A DNA stretch of 64,000 nucleotides, taken from the NCBI GenBank assembly GCA_049511415.1, contig JBEKYC010000006.1, positions 124,001 through 188,000 of the forward strand, given 5' to 3'. Both the position numbers and the translations under genes were made by a program. Of this stretch, positions 34,240 through 42,858 are shown one piece after another. Every line of letters begins with the position of its first letter. Position 1 is the first letter of the stretch. The notes under the pieces are model-generated. The model did no database searches. It was not told the DNA's origin and saw only the letters and a program-made list of their open reading frames with translations. This DNA is from Bog-159 sp049511415. Its GTDB lineage: Bacteria > Acidobacteriota > Terriglobia > Bryobacterales > Bryobacteraceae.

Positions 34240-35083
34240 GCCAATCCTTCAGCCGGGCGGGCCAAGTGCCCAGCACGGCGTCAGTGGATGCCAGGCCCAC
34301 GCCATGCGGGCCGCGCTCGTAAATGTGCATTTCCGCGGGCACGCCCGCCTGGCGCAAAGCCATGTAGAACAAGACGCTGTTCTCGACCGGCACGCTGTCA
34401 TCCTGGCTGGTATGGAACAGGAACGTTGGTGGCGTGTTGGCGGTTACCTGTGTCTCATTGGAAAGGCTGGCTACCAGGGTGGGATCGGGGTTGTCGCCCA
34501 ACAGGTTGTGCAGCGAACCAAGATGCGTGTAACGAGTGGTCAAGGAGATGACCGGATAGGCCAGGATCATGAAATCGGGCCGGGAATTGGCACGGTCGAT
34601 GGGATCGGCTGCCTGGGCATCCCCGGCATCGAAATGCGTTCCGGCGGTGGATGCCAGGTGTCCTCCGGCGGAGAATCCCCAGATGCCAATGCGGTCGGGC
34701 GAGATTCCGTAAGCCGCGGCGTGGGAACGGACGAAGCGGATGGCCCGTTGCGCGTCCAACACGGGCGCCGGATAGTGGTAGCGTGGCGCGATGCGATATT
34801 GCAGGAGGAAGGCGGAGATGCCCAGCGAATTGAGCCAACGGGCGATCTGGTCCCCTTCGTGATCTTTGGCCAAGAAGCCGTAGCCGCCACCGGGACAGAC
34901 GATCACGCCGGTGGCGACGGCACTCCGGCCGGAGGCAGGATAGAGCGTCAGGCTGGGCTTGTCGGCGTCTTCGGAACCGAGCGCACCGGGCGCTCCTGCG
35001 GGCCATAGGAATTCCGCGCGGCGGGCGGGAGGCTGCTGGGCCAGGGCAGCGGCCAGCGGCAAGATCAGCGCCAGTAGTTTCAC
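34214..35083 (-). CDS. Secreted alpha/beta hydrolase (esterase/acetylxylan esterase-like)
   Basis: A protein of about 289 residues with a signal peptide ('KLLALILPLAAALAQ') and the BD-FAE/esterase fold: oxyanion segment 'VIVCPGGGYGFLAKDHEGD', nucleophile elbow 'GIWGFSAGGHLAS' (GFSAG), acid residue in 'TSQDDSVPVEN' and catalytic His in 'ERGPHGVGLAS'. It probably removes acyl groups from plant polysaccharide. The GTG at 35083 starts the leader cleanly; a GTG at 35119 is in frame. Its end overlaps cdaA, so they may share a transcript. Confidence 0.88.
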   Translation of the reverse strand: MKLLALILPLAAALAQQPPARRAEFLWPAGAPGALGSEDADKPSLTLYPASGRSAVATGVIVCPGGGYGFLAKDHEGDQIARWLNSLGISAFLLQYRIAPRYHYPAPVLDAQRAIRFVRSHAAAYGISPDRIGIWGFSAGGHLASTAGTHFDAGDAQAADPIDRANSRPDFMILAYPVISLTTRYTHLGSLHNLLGDNPDPTLVASLSNETQVTANTPPTFLFHTSQDDSVPVENSVLFYMALRQAGVPAEMHIYERGPHGVGLASTDAVLGTWPARLKDWLDIRGLLQ

Positions 35084-35151
35084 GGAGATATTGTAACTTG
35101 GGGACCGGGCACGTCCCACTAGCGATTGTCCAGGTGTACACTGGTTAAACC

Positions 35152-35667
35152 ATGTCCAACCCTGCTAAGGCTGTTCTGTCCGGCGCCGCGATCGCATGCG
35201 CGGCGGCTCTTTTGATGGCGCAGGACCACGCGATCCTGCACCCCGAGATGAAAGTGGAGACCGGCACCTATGATGCGCCGGCCGCAACGCTGGGGCACAG
35301 CATGTCGGAGCCCTGGTCGGCTACAACAATTGCCGCCGGCGTGGATAAGAAGCCGGAGACCGGCCACGAGGTCACTCTAGTGGGTGAACTGGTGGATTTC
35401 TCGTGCTATTTGCAGCTCGGCAAACACGGCGAGAAGCACCGCGCTTGCGGGGCGAAATGCGCGCAAAACGGGCAGCCAGTGGGATTGTTGACCAAGGAAG
35501 GCACACTGTACATGCTGATGCCGGAAGAGCACGACCCACGGCGTGACGGCGGCGTAGATATCCGCAGCGTGGGTGCGGAGCACATGGGCCACATCATCAA
35601 AGTGATCGGCACCGAGGCGCGCGTGGATGGATACCGCGGCGTCTATGTTGCGGGACTGACGAAGTAG
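35152..35667 (+). CDS. Secreted protein with conserved Cys/His motif
   Basis: A 171-residue exported protein ('AAIACAAALLMAQ' leader). The mature part has 'VTLVGELVDFSCYLQLGKHGE', then 'HRACGAKCAQNGQPVGLL', an OB-like or cupredoxin-like strand pattern in which three Cys and two His could bind metal or form a disulfide. The second half ('TLYMLMPEEHDP', 'HIIKVIGTEARVDGYRG') looks like an OB fold. It lies 18 bp before the TPR/CRTAC1 module on the same strand. Family not named here; function unknown. Confidence 0.62.
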   Translation: MSNPAKAVLSGAAIACAAALLMAQDHAILHPEMKVETGTYDAPAATLGHSMSEPWSATTIAAGVDKKPETGHEVTLVGELVDFSCYLQLGKHGEKHRACGAKCAQNGQPVGLLTKEGTLYMLMPEEHDPRRDGGVDIRSVGAEHMGHIIKVIGTEARVDGYRGVYVAGLTK

Positions 35668-35685
35668 CTTTTTGGCAGCCATGGG

Positions 35686-36831
35686 ATGATCTTGTACGGC
35701 GGTCTAAGCATCGGGAGAAAGGCTTGTTTGGGGATTCTCCTGGTGGTGTGCGGTGCCTGGGCGCAGACGCCGCTCGCCGATCCGACGGCACTTCTGCAGC
35801 ATGCCATGGCGCTACACCAGGCGGGTGATCTCGAAGGCGCCATCGCGGGCTACCGGGAATACCTGGCCGTGCAGCCGGACGCGGCTTCCGCGCGCTCGAA
35901 CCTGGGCGCTGCGCTGGTGCGTTTGGGCCGCTATGAAGAGGCCATCGCCGAGTACAATCGGGGGCTGTCCAAGGACCCGGAAAATCCGGCCTTGCTGCTG
36001 AATTTGGGCCTTGCCTACTATAAGACGGGGCATTTAGCGGAAGCAGCGGCGCGGTTCGAGCGGGCGTCCGCGCTTGCGCCCCAGTTTAAAGACCAGGTAA
36101 CGCTCCTGCTCGCCAGTTGCTATATCGGTCTGGGCAGGTATAAAGACGCGATCTCGCTGTTGTCGCCGCTCGAGAAAACGAAGTCCGGGGACGCGGGGTT
36201 CGATTACCTGTATGCCACCGCGTTGGTGGGAGATGGGCAGGATGCCGCCGGCGCGGCAGTAATCGATCGAATTCTCCGCCGGGGCGATTCGGCCGAAGGC
36301 TGTCTGCTGCGCGGTACGCTCAAGATGCGGTCGAACGATCACGTGGGCGCAGCGGCGGAAGTCGAGAAGGCCATCGCACTGAACAACCGACTTCCGGGCG
36401 CGCATGCACGCTTGGGCGAAATTGAGTTTGGCGTCGGAGAGATCGAGCGCGCCCGTACCGCATTCCGCCAGGAACTGGCACTGGATCCGACCGACTTCGT
36501 ATCGAATCTGAATCTGGGTGTGATGGCGAAGCAGGATCAGGATTACACGGCGGCGGGCGGTTATTTTACACGAGCACTACAATCGCGACCCAACGACCCG
36601 GGTGTCCGTTATCAGATTGCGAATCTGGATCTGGCCACCGGGCAGGCGGAGCAGGCCCGCAAGGAGTTGGAGGACGTGATTCGGGAGTCGCCGGATTTCG
36701 CGGAGGCGCACGCTTCCCTGGCAGCGGCCTACTATCGTTTGGGCATGCGGGCCGAAGGCGAGCGCGAGCATTCCGTAGCCAAAAAGTTGATTGACCAGCG
36801 AGCGGTCGAAACCGCAGGGAAACCACGGTGA
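35686..36831 (+). CDS. Secreted TPR protein
   Basis: A 381-residue protein with a leader ('ACLGILLVVCGAWAQ') and about nine TPR units: 'AMALHQAGDLEGAIAGYREYLAVQP', 'LGAALVRLGRYEEAIAEYNRGLSKDP', 'LGLAYYKTGHLAEAAARFERASALAP', 'LGVMAKQDQDYTAAGGYFTRALQSRP', 'LAAAYYRLGMRAEGEREHSVAKKL'. Its stop overlaps the GTG start of the CRTAC1 gene by 4 bp. Such TPR proteins regularly accompany CRTAC1/ASPIC-UnbV proteins in Acidobacteria and are thought to form a periplasmic complex; the function is not established. Confidence 0.88.
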   Translation: MILYGGLSIGRKACLGILLVVCGAWAQTPLADPTALLQHAMALHQAGDLEGAIAGYREYLAVQPDAASARSNLGAALVRLGRYEEAIAEYNRGLSKDPENPALLLNLGLAYYKTGHLAEAAARFERASALAPQFKDQVTLLLASCYIGLGRYKDAISLLSPLEKTKSGDAGFDYLYATALVGDGQDAAGAAVIDRILRRGDSAEGCLLRGTLKMRSNDHVGAAAEVEKAIALNNRLPGAHARLGEIEFGVGEIERARTAFRQELALDPTDFVSNLNLGVMAKQDQDYTAAGGYFTRALQSRPNDPGVRYQIANLDLATGQAEQARKELEDVIRESPDFAEAHASLAAAYYRLGMRAEGEREHSVAKKLIDQRAVETAGKPR

Positions 36832-38495
36832 AGCGGCGCGCGGCGCTGGGCGCCTGCTGCATGGCGGCGGGCGGCTGGTGGCTGGCTGCGCGCGGCGCGG
36901 CGCCGGAGCCGAAGCGGCCGCATTTTACGGATGTCGCCCCCAAGTCTGACTTCAGCTACCGTACGGACAACAATTTCACGGGCCGCAAGTATTTTCCGCA
37001 GACCATGTGCGGCGGCGTGGCGGCACTGGACTTCGACAACGATGGCCGCATGGATCTGTTCTTCACCAACGGCGCTAAACTGCCGGAAATGCAGAAGACG
37101 GATACGCGCTTCTACAATTGCCTGCTGCGCAATCGGGGCGACGGAACCTTCGAGGACGTGACGGCGCACGCCGGGCTTCTGGGCAAGGATACCGGGATGA
37201 ACTTCGGCGTCGCCGCGGGCGACTACGATAACGACGGTTTTGAAGATCTGTTCATTTGCAACGCGGGTAGAAACACTCTTTACCATAACAATGGCAACGG
37301 GACGTTTACGGATGTTACGGAGCGATCCGGCCTGGGAAACAAGCCCAAGGATCTGCTGAGCATCGCGGCAGCCTGGTTCGATTACGACAATGACGGCAAG
37401 CTGGATCTGATCGTCTCCAACTACACGGTATGGACTCCACAAACCGACAAGACCTGCGTGATCAACGGCCGGGAATATTATTGCCATCCCAAGGTCTACG
37501 GGAATGTGGCGCACCGGCTTTATCACAACCTAGGGGATGGGCGTTTCGAGGACGTGACGGACGCCTCCGGTTTTGGATCGGAACTGGGCAAGGGCATGGG
37601 GATCGCCATCGCGGATTTTAACGGCGACGGATATCCGGACGTCTTTGTGGCCAATGATTCGGAACGCAATTTCCTGTTCATCAACCAGAGGAATGGGACG
37701 TTTAAGGAGTCGGGCTTCGAATGGGGAGTGGCTTACGACGAGAGCGGCAATGCGGGCTCCTCCATGGGCGCGGATGCCAAAGACTACGACAACGATGGCT
37801 GGCCGGATCTGTTTTATAACAACTTAAAAGGGCAGATTTGGGGCCTGTTTCACAATGCCGGCGGGAAATACATGACCTACACGTCGGGCGTCTCTCAAGT
37901 GTCGCATTTAAGCGCGCAAGATTCGGGCTGGAGCACCGCCTTTGCCGACTACAATAACGACGGCTGGAAGGATATTTACTCTGCCAACGGCGAGGTGGAG
38001 AACATGACGGAGATGGTGCGGCAACACGACACCATGTTCGAGAATGTGGACGGCAAGCAATTCCGGGACGTGTCAGCGATGTTGGGTCCCGACTTCAACC
38101 GCGCGGGCTACCAGCGAGGTTCGGCTTTCGCGGACCTGAATAATGATGGTTTCCTGGATCTGGTGGTGACGTCGCTCGACGAGAAGCCGCGCATCATGCT
38201 GAACTCGGCGGACAACGGCAATCATTGGTTGCTGGTGAATACGATTGGCCACCGCAGCAACCGCGATGGAGTGGGAGCTTCGCTGAAACTGACGACCGGG
38301 TCCGGCCGCACGCTGTACAACTATGTGACGACTTCGGACGGGTTCATGTCTTCGAGCGACAAGCGGGTACACTTCGGGTTCGGGGTCGAGAAGGTGATCG
38401 CATCGCTGGAGATCCGGTGGCCCAGCGGCATCGTGCAGACCCTAAAGAAGGTGCGGGCCGATCAGATCCTCAGCGTAACCGAACCGGCCAACTGA
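36828..38495 (+). CDS. CRTAC1 family protein (FG-GAP/VCBS repeats plus ASPIC/UnbV domain)
   Basis: A 555-residue exported protein with seven Ca2+-binding FG-GAP loops of the D-x-[DN]-x-DG type (DFDNDGRMD, DYDNDGFED, DYDNDGKLD, DFNGDGYPD, DYDNDGWPD, DYNNDGWKD, DLNNDGFLD), forming an integrin-like beta-propeller. The ASPIC/UnbV domain follows ('NRDGVGASLKLTTGSGRTLY', 'VHFGFGVEKVIASLEIRWPSG'). GTG start within the end of the TPR gene. Probably extracellular, calcium-stabilised protein binding. The link with TPR genes and a multihaem cytochrome is by gene order only. Confidence 0.93.
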   Translation: MKRRAALGACCMAAGGWWLAARGAAPEPKRPHFTDVAPKSDFSYRTDNNFTGRKYFPQTMCGGVAALDFDNDGRMDLFFTNGAKLPEMQKTDTRFYNCLLRNRGDGTFEDVTAHAGLLGKDTGMNFGVAAGDYDNDGFEDLFICNAGRNTLYHNNGNGTFTDVTERSGLGNKPKDLLSIAAAWFDYDNDGKLDLIVSNYTVWTPQTDKTCVINGREYYCHPKVYGNVAHRLYHNLGDGRFEDVTDASGFGSELGKGMGIAIADFNGDGYPDVFVANDSERNFLFINQRNGTFKESGFEWGVAYDESGNAGSSMGADAKDYDNDGWPDLFYNNLKGQIWGLFHNAGGKYMTYTSGVSQVSHLSAQDSGWSTAFADYNNDGWKDIYSANGEVENMTEMVRQHDTMFENVDGKQFRDVSAMLGPDFNRAGYQRGSAFADLNNDGFLDLVVTSLDEKPRIMLNSADNGNHWLLVNTIGHRSNRDGVGASLKLTTGSGRTLYNYVTTSDGFMSSSDKRVHFGFGVEKVIASLEIRWPSGIVQTLKKVRADQILSVTEPAN

Positions 38496-38581
38496 CGCGC
38501 CGCGGGCAGATTTTACAAGTCCTGGTTCTGTAACCTTTTCATCAGGACAGCCGCCAAAGTACGGAGGGGATTTTACGTCCA

Positions 38582-39766
38582 GTGCGGCATTGGGGAGGGG
38601 GCTTTGTCTGCAAGCGCCGGAGAAATATAGAGTTCGCCCTGATTCTACCGGCGGTGTTGGGAATCCTGGTGGCAGCCAGCGGAAAGGCCGCTACTTTCGA
38701 AGAACTGGCGGCCCAAGCAGCTACCGCGCGCCGCGGCAACAACACCACTGAAGCGGTGGAACTCTATCGCCAGGCCGTGCGGTTGCGGGCGAACTGGGCT
38801 GAGGGCTGGTGGTTCCTGGGGACGCTTTCCTATGCTTCGTACCATTACGCCGAGTGCGACGCGGCCTTCGATGAATTCGTCAAGCTAGACCCGCAGCGGG
38901 CGTTGGCATGGTCGCTTCTGGGTCTATGTGAGTTCGAAACGGGTAAGTACGATGCCGCGGTCGAACACTTTCCACGCGGGTTGGCCGGAGAACTGGATCC
39001 GCAGGTGGAAGCCGCGGTTCGTTTCCATTACGGGCTGTTGCTAACCAGGAGTGGCCGGTTCGATCAGGCTAAGGAGGAATTGGACCGATATGCGCTGGCT
39101 GGAGGCAAGGAACCGCTGCTGATCGTTGGTCTAGGACTCAACGGAATGCACGAGGCCTGGTTGCCGAACGAGATTCCCGCGACACTTCAGGATGCGGTTC
39201 TTAAAGCGGGGAACGCGGTCCGCTCTTGGATTCTCGACGACACGGAACAGGCGGAATCCGGTCTGCGGAAGCTAGTGAAGGAGTATCCGAGGTTAGCGGG
39301 CGTCCACTACTTGTACGGCAGCTACGTGAGCACCAGACATCCGGAAGAAGCGATGGCCGAATTCCGGCTGGAGTTGCGTCTGAATCCCGGGAACGCCGAC
39401 GCGGCCGCGATGCTGGCGCTACTGCTTCTGAATGCGCGGGACGCCTCTGGCGCATTGCCGTACGCGAAGATGGCCGCCGCGGCGGGACCTTTGGATGCGC
39501 TGGCCGAGTATTCGTATGGGGCAGCCCTGGCGGCAACGGGAGAAGTACTTCCGGCGATCAAGTTGTTGGAGTCCGCCGAACAAATGGATCCTGGAAAACT
39601 CGAATATCACATGGCCCTGGCTGGCGCTTATTCGCGCGCGGGACGGTATGAGGACGCACGCCGCGAGCGACGTATATCGGTACAGATGTCGGTAGCCTCG
39701 CTCGCGCCGCACGCCGGGGGCCAGGGTGTCGTAGGCGAAGCGAAGGCGCGGACCACCCCAAATTGA
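38582..39766 (+). CDS. Secreted TPR protein
   Basis: A 394-residue protein with a basic N terminus, a hydrophobic leader ('FALILPAVLGILVAASGKAA') and TPRs: 'ATARRGNNTTEAVELYRQAVRLRAN', 'GTLSYASYHYAECDAAFDEFVKLDP', 'LAGAYSRAGRYEDARRERRISVQ'. GTG start at 38582. It is the second TPR gene of the module, 86 bp after the CRTAC1 gene, and its stop codon shares a base with the start of the cytochrome gene (TGATG), implying translational coupling. Confidence 0.85.
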   Translation: MRHWGGGFVCKRRRNIEFALILPAVLGILVAASGKAATFEELAAQAATARRGNNTTEAVELYRQAVRLRANWAEGWWFLGTLSYASYHYAECDAAFDEFVKLDPQRALAWSLLGLCEFETGKYDAAVEHFPRGLAGELDPQVEAAVRFHYGLLLTRSGRFDQAKEELDRYALAGGKEPLLIVGLGLNGMHEAWLPNEIPATLQDAVLKAGNAVRSWILDDTEQAESGLRKLVKEYPRLAGVHYLYGSYVSTRHPEEAMAEFRLELRLNPGNADAAAMLALLLLNARDASGALPYAKMAAAAGPLDALAEYSYGAALAATGEVLPAIKLLESAEQMDPGKLEYHMALAGAYSRAGRYEDARRERRISVQMSVASLAPHAGGQGVVGEAKARTTPN

Positions 39767-40830
39767 TGCGAGCGCTGTGTTCATGCGCCTTGCGGGCGGG
39801 GATGGCCGTGCAGATAGCGGCTATCGCGGCGCATGGCGTGCGCGCCGCGCCGGCCGGCGGACAGACTGTGACATGCGGCAGTTGTCATAACAAGGAAGCG
39901 CAGTCGCAGCCCAAGACCGCCATGGGCGTCGGCATTGAAGTTTCTCCGAACCAGGAGTTGCTGCGCCAACATCCGCGGCTGACGATGGATGCCAACGGAT
40001 ACCATTACGAAATCACCTACAAGAACGGCGCCAGCACCTATACGGTGACGGATGGCGCGGGCGCGCTCAGCCTGCCGATCCGCTATGCATTCGGCGTGCA
40101 CAATCAGACATTCGTATTGGAATATCAGGGGCGCTTTTATGAGAGCCTGGCAACCTACTACAGCTCGACGGGCGCATTGGGCATAACTGTTGGAGACGAC
40201 AAGATCCGGCCGCGCAACCTGACGGAAGCCATGGGGCGCGAGACGGGTAATGAAGAGATCACGGCATGCTTCAATTGCCACGGCACGGGAGGCGTGCACG
40301 GGGAAAAACTGAAACTGGATGCGCTCCAGCCGGGTTTGAACTGCGAACATTGCCATACGGGGGCCGATACGCATATGCGGGCGATGAGCGGCGGCAGGCA
40401 GACTCCCGTTCCGCGTAAACTCGGGGAAATGGCGGCGGAGGAGATGGCGAACTTCTGCGGCGAGTGCCACCGCACATGGGCGTCGGTGGTCGGGCAGCAT
40501 TTGTTCGGAAAGATAGACGTTCGGTTTCAGCCGTACCGGCTGGCCAGCAGCCGCTGCTTCCTTGGCGATGATAAGCGGATCCGCTGCACAGCCTGCCACG
40601 ATCCGCATACGGATCTGATTCGAGAGGACTCCACCTACGATCGCGTGTGTTTGTCGTGCCATGACGGGAAGGCGGTTACGTCGGCTGGCATGACGCCGAA
40701 AATCTGTCCCACGGCGGGCAAGCAATGCGTCAGTTGCCACATGCCGAAGGTGCAGTTGCCGGGCAGCCCGGAGTTCTTCACCGACCATGAGATCCGGATC
40801 GCGCATCCGGGAGATCCGTATCCGGATTAG
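39766..40830 (+). CDS. Secreted heptahaem cytochrome c
   Basis: A 354-residue exported protein with seven CxxCH haem-binding motifs (CGSCH, CFNCH, CEHCH, CGECH, CTACH, CLSCH, CVSCH). The first is near the N terminus and six lie in the C-terminal 60 percent; the C-terminal set resembles decahaem/NrfA-like cytochrome c_552 domains ('RCTACHDPHTD', 'CVSCHMPKVQLPG'). A beta-rich insert without haem separates motifs 1 and 2. It probably carries electrons in the periplasm. It is translationally coupled to the TPR gene. No catalytic CxxCK is present, so nitrite reduction is not supported. Confidence 0.9.
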   Translation: MRALCSCALRAGMAVQIAAIAAHGVRAAPAGGQTVTCGSCHNKEAQSQPKTAMGVGIEVSPNQELLRQHPRLTMDANGYHYEITYKNGASTYTVTDGAGALSLPIRYAFGVHNQTFVLEYQGRFYESLATYYSSTGALGITVGDDKIRPRNLTEAMGRETGNEEITACFNCHGTGGVHGEKLKLDALQPGLNCEHCHTGADTHMRAMSGGRQTPVPRKLGEMAAEEMANFCGECHRTWASVVGQHLFGKIDVRFQPYRLASSRCFLGDDKRIRCTACHDPHTDLIREDSTYDRVCLSCHDGKAVTSAGMTPKICPTAGKQCVSCHMPKVQLPGSPEFFTDHEIRIAHPGDPYPD

Positions 40831-41355
40831 ATCCCGACGGCGCGGTGACAGACAGGCTCCAGGCCGCGGGTGAGCCGGTCGCGATGCATGCGTTTCTGCG
40901 TGGCCCGCTAAACAGCGAGGCGGCCGTGAATCGAGGCTCTCGATTGACCATGCTTCGGCGCCAGCGCCGGTCTGAAGAAAGTCGCACAGATGATCGATGA
41001 TGCCATGGTCGATCATACCGCCGCGTGTGGGCCGACGGGAGCCGTAAAACAGAACATCGCGCAGCCGAACGGCTTGGAACTTCAGCAGCGGGCCCAATGG
41101 AAAACGGCGGCGGCATGGGCGGAGAAATTGCAGCAAACGCTCACTGTACAAAACTCCAGCTGTTTCAAGAAAGGGCGCAATGCACACTACGGCCAATCCG
41201 CGGCGCCAGTTTATATCACGATCTGCGGCCACGGTCGGTTTGGGCACTACCCGGAAACAGCCGTTCGCAATGCTGCGCTTTCGGCAGCAGAGCAGTCGCC
41301 CACTCCAACGCAGGACGGCCGGCAAGGCCGGCCACAGGCGCGAACCGGCAGCTCA
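40831..41355. other. Intergenic stretch without a supported gene
   Basis: About 525 bp after the cytochrome gene. Both strands have open frames, but none begins with a plausible start or resembles a family I know. On the minus strand, around 40960-41100, a fragment such as 'DVLFYGSRRPTRGGMIDHG' has coding-like character and could be a remnant. A perfect GC palindrome GGCCGGC-AA-GGCCGGC-type element lies at about 41317-41333. Confidence 0.4.
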
Positions 41356-41613
41356 TTACCTGCTCGATCGCGCTCTCAGAGCATCAATCGCGGTATACCC
41401 GGCCGCCACCAACACGAGCACGGCGCAGAGGTATGTTAATGTCAGCCGGCAAACCGCCACCAGAGTTGGCGGCATTAAATCGATCGTGCCTGCCAGCACC
41501 ACCAGCAGCAGCCCAATTGACAGGGCCACGGCACTCCAGATTAGAGCGCCTTCGAAGATCTGTTTTCCCGGCGTTGTCTGGGAACTGAATTCGTCATGTG
41601 AAACTGTTTCCAT
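41356..41613 (-). CDS. Small two-helix membrane protein
   Basis: An 85-residue protein with two hydrophobic segments ('ALIWSAVALSIGLLLVVLAGTI' and 'LTLTYLCAVLVLVAAGYTAI') and a short hydrophilic N terminus. No family assignment. It sits alone on the minus strand between the cytochrome module and the POTRA/HEAT gene, so no context helps. Confidence 0.5.
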   Translation of the reverse strand: METVSHDEFSSQTTPGKQIFEGALIWSAVALSIGLLLVVLAGTIDLMPPTLVAVCRLTLTYLCAVLVLVAAGYTAIDALRARSSR

Positions 41614-41741
41614 GAATGCCTCCGCTTGGTAGGCCTTGGCCTACTCTGTCAATTCGAATCCTGGCAGCATGGGTTAGTAAGCGCAATGCCTCTTTGGTTA
41701 TGGACCGAGTGTACCCACCAGCCGTGCGGCTGCGTCAAACT

Positions 41742-42776
41742 ATGCTTGTGAAGTACATCTCATTCTTGCTTTTGGCCGCGGCGCTGTTGCCCGCGCAAGC
41801 TCCCCATGTGGGCGATATCGAATTCTACGGCCTCCACAAACTGACCGAGCAGAAGCTGCTGCACGCTATCCATCTGAAGTCAGGCGATGTATTGCCGGCC
41901 TCCAAAGGCGACCTGGAAGACGAGCTGGAAAAAATCTCCGGCGTAGTTTTGTCCCACGTGGAAGCGGTCTGTTGCGATCAGGGACGATCCACGCTGTTCA
42001 TCGGCATCGAAGAAAAGGGCGCGCAACACCTAGCGTTCCACAGTTCGCCTGTGGGCGATGTCACACTGCCGGAGACACTGGGGGATACCTACCAGAAGTT
42101 TCTCGAAGCCGTGCGCAGCGCGGCCCATCGCGGCAGCACGGCCGAGGACCTTACCCACGGCCACTCTCTCATGGCCGATCCGGATGCGCGAGAACTGCAG
42201 ATGGAATTCGCCGATTACGCCGAGCTGCACCTGCCGTTGCTGCGCGACGTGCTGCGCGACTCCAGTGACGACGAGCAACGCGCCATGGCCGCCACCATCA
42301 TCGGTTATGCGCCGAACAAGAAGGATGTCGTCAACGACCTGGAATACGCCCTGCAGGACCCCGACGAATCCGTGCGCGCCAATGCCATGCGCGCGCTCAA
42401 CGCTATCGCCGTTTTAGCCCGCCTGCAGCCGCAGTTCGGTATCAAAGTGTCGCCCACCTGGTTTGTCGAGATGCTCAATTCGATCGTGCTCAGCGACCGC
42501 GCCCGGGCCGCTGCCACCCTGGTCACATTGACCGAGCAGAATCCCGGCGACGCTCTCGACCAGATCCGCGAGCGCGCACTAGATTCCGTAATCGAGATGG
42601 CGCGCTGGAAAGTGCTGACCTACGCGCTGCCGCCTTTCATCCTGGTAGGACGCCTGGCGGGCATGAACGAACAGGAGATTCAAAAAGCCTGGACCAGCGG
42701 TGACCGCCAAGCCGTCATCGGCATCGCGCTCGGCTCTGAATCGAAGAAGAAATCCAAAATGGGGCCGTTGCAGTAG
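41742..42776 (+). CDS. Secreted POTRA-like plus HEAT-repeat protein
   Basis: A 344-residue protein with a signal peptide ('MLVKYISFLLLAAALLPAQ'). It is followed by a single POTRA-like domain ('GDIEFYGLHKLTEQKLLHAI', 'KSGDVLPASKGDLEDELEKI', 'STLFIGIEEKG'), as in the first POTRA of BamA/FtsQ-type proteins. The second half is HEAT-like helices ('AMAATIIGYAPNKKDVVNDLE', 'VRANAMRALNAIAVLA', 'ARAAATLVTLTEQNPGDALD'). No beta-barrel follows, so this is not an Omp85 protein; a periplasmic scaffold role is likely. The ATG at 41742 is chosen because it starts the leader; the frame extends to 41616. Confidence 0.75.
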   Translation: MLVKYISFLLLAAALLPAQAPHVGDIEFYGLHKLTEQKLLHAIHLKSGDVLPASKGDLEDELEKISGVVLSHVEAVCCDQGRSTLFIGIEEKGAQHLAFHSSPVGDVTLPETLGDTYQKFLEAVRSAAHRGSTAEDLTHGHSLMADPDARELQMEFADYAELHLPLLRDVLRDSSDDEQRAMAATIIGYAPNKKDVVNDLEYALQDPDESVRANAMRALNAIAVLARLQPQFGIKVSPTWFVEMLNSIVLSDRARAAATLVTLTEQNPGDALDQIRERALDSVIEMARWKVLTYALPPFILVGRLAGMNEQEIQKAWTSGDRQAVIGIALGSESKKKSKMGPLQ

Positions 42777-42811
42777 CGTCGCATGGATGGAGTAGGTGTC
42801 CGAAATCGCAC

Positions 42812-42815
42812 CTAG
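42812..42815. repeat. CTAG target-site duplication, left copy
   Basis: CTAG directly precedes the left inverted repeat. The same four bases follow the right inverted repeat at 44660-44663. IS701-family elements duplicate a 4-bp YTAR-type target, which fits. Confidence 0.85.
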
Positions 42816-42828
42816 TACTACTGGGTCA
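42816..42828. repeat. IS701-family element left inverted repeat
   Basis: TACTACTGGGTCA at the left tip matches the right tip on the opposite strand over 13 bases without mismatch; similarity continues as an A-rich stretch. Confidence 0.88.
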
Positions 42829-42858
42829 GAAAAGAACATTTTGGTGTAGAATTGTTTT

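Noticed and set aside
39781..41325. 514-codon open frame on the minus strand
   Set aside because: Most of it is antisense to the seven-haem cytochrome gene, which explains the composition. Only the part beyond 40831 could be a remnant and it is not recognisable.
41300..41340. GC-rich palindromes as a dispersed repeat family
   Set aside because: Elements at 3463, 6733 and 41317 share only the general form of a short perfect stem; the sequences differ, so a single repeat family cannot be claimed.
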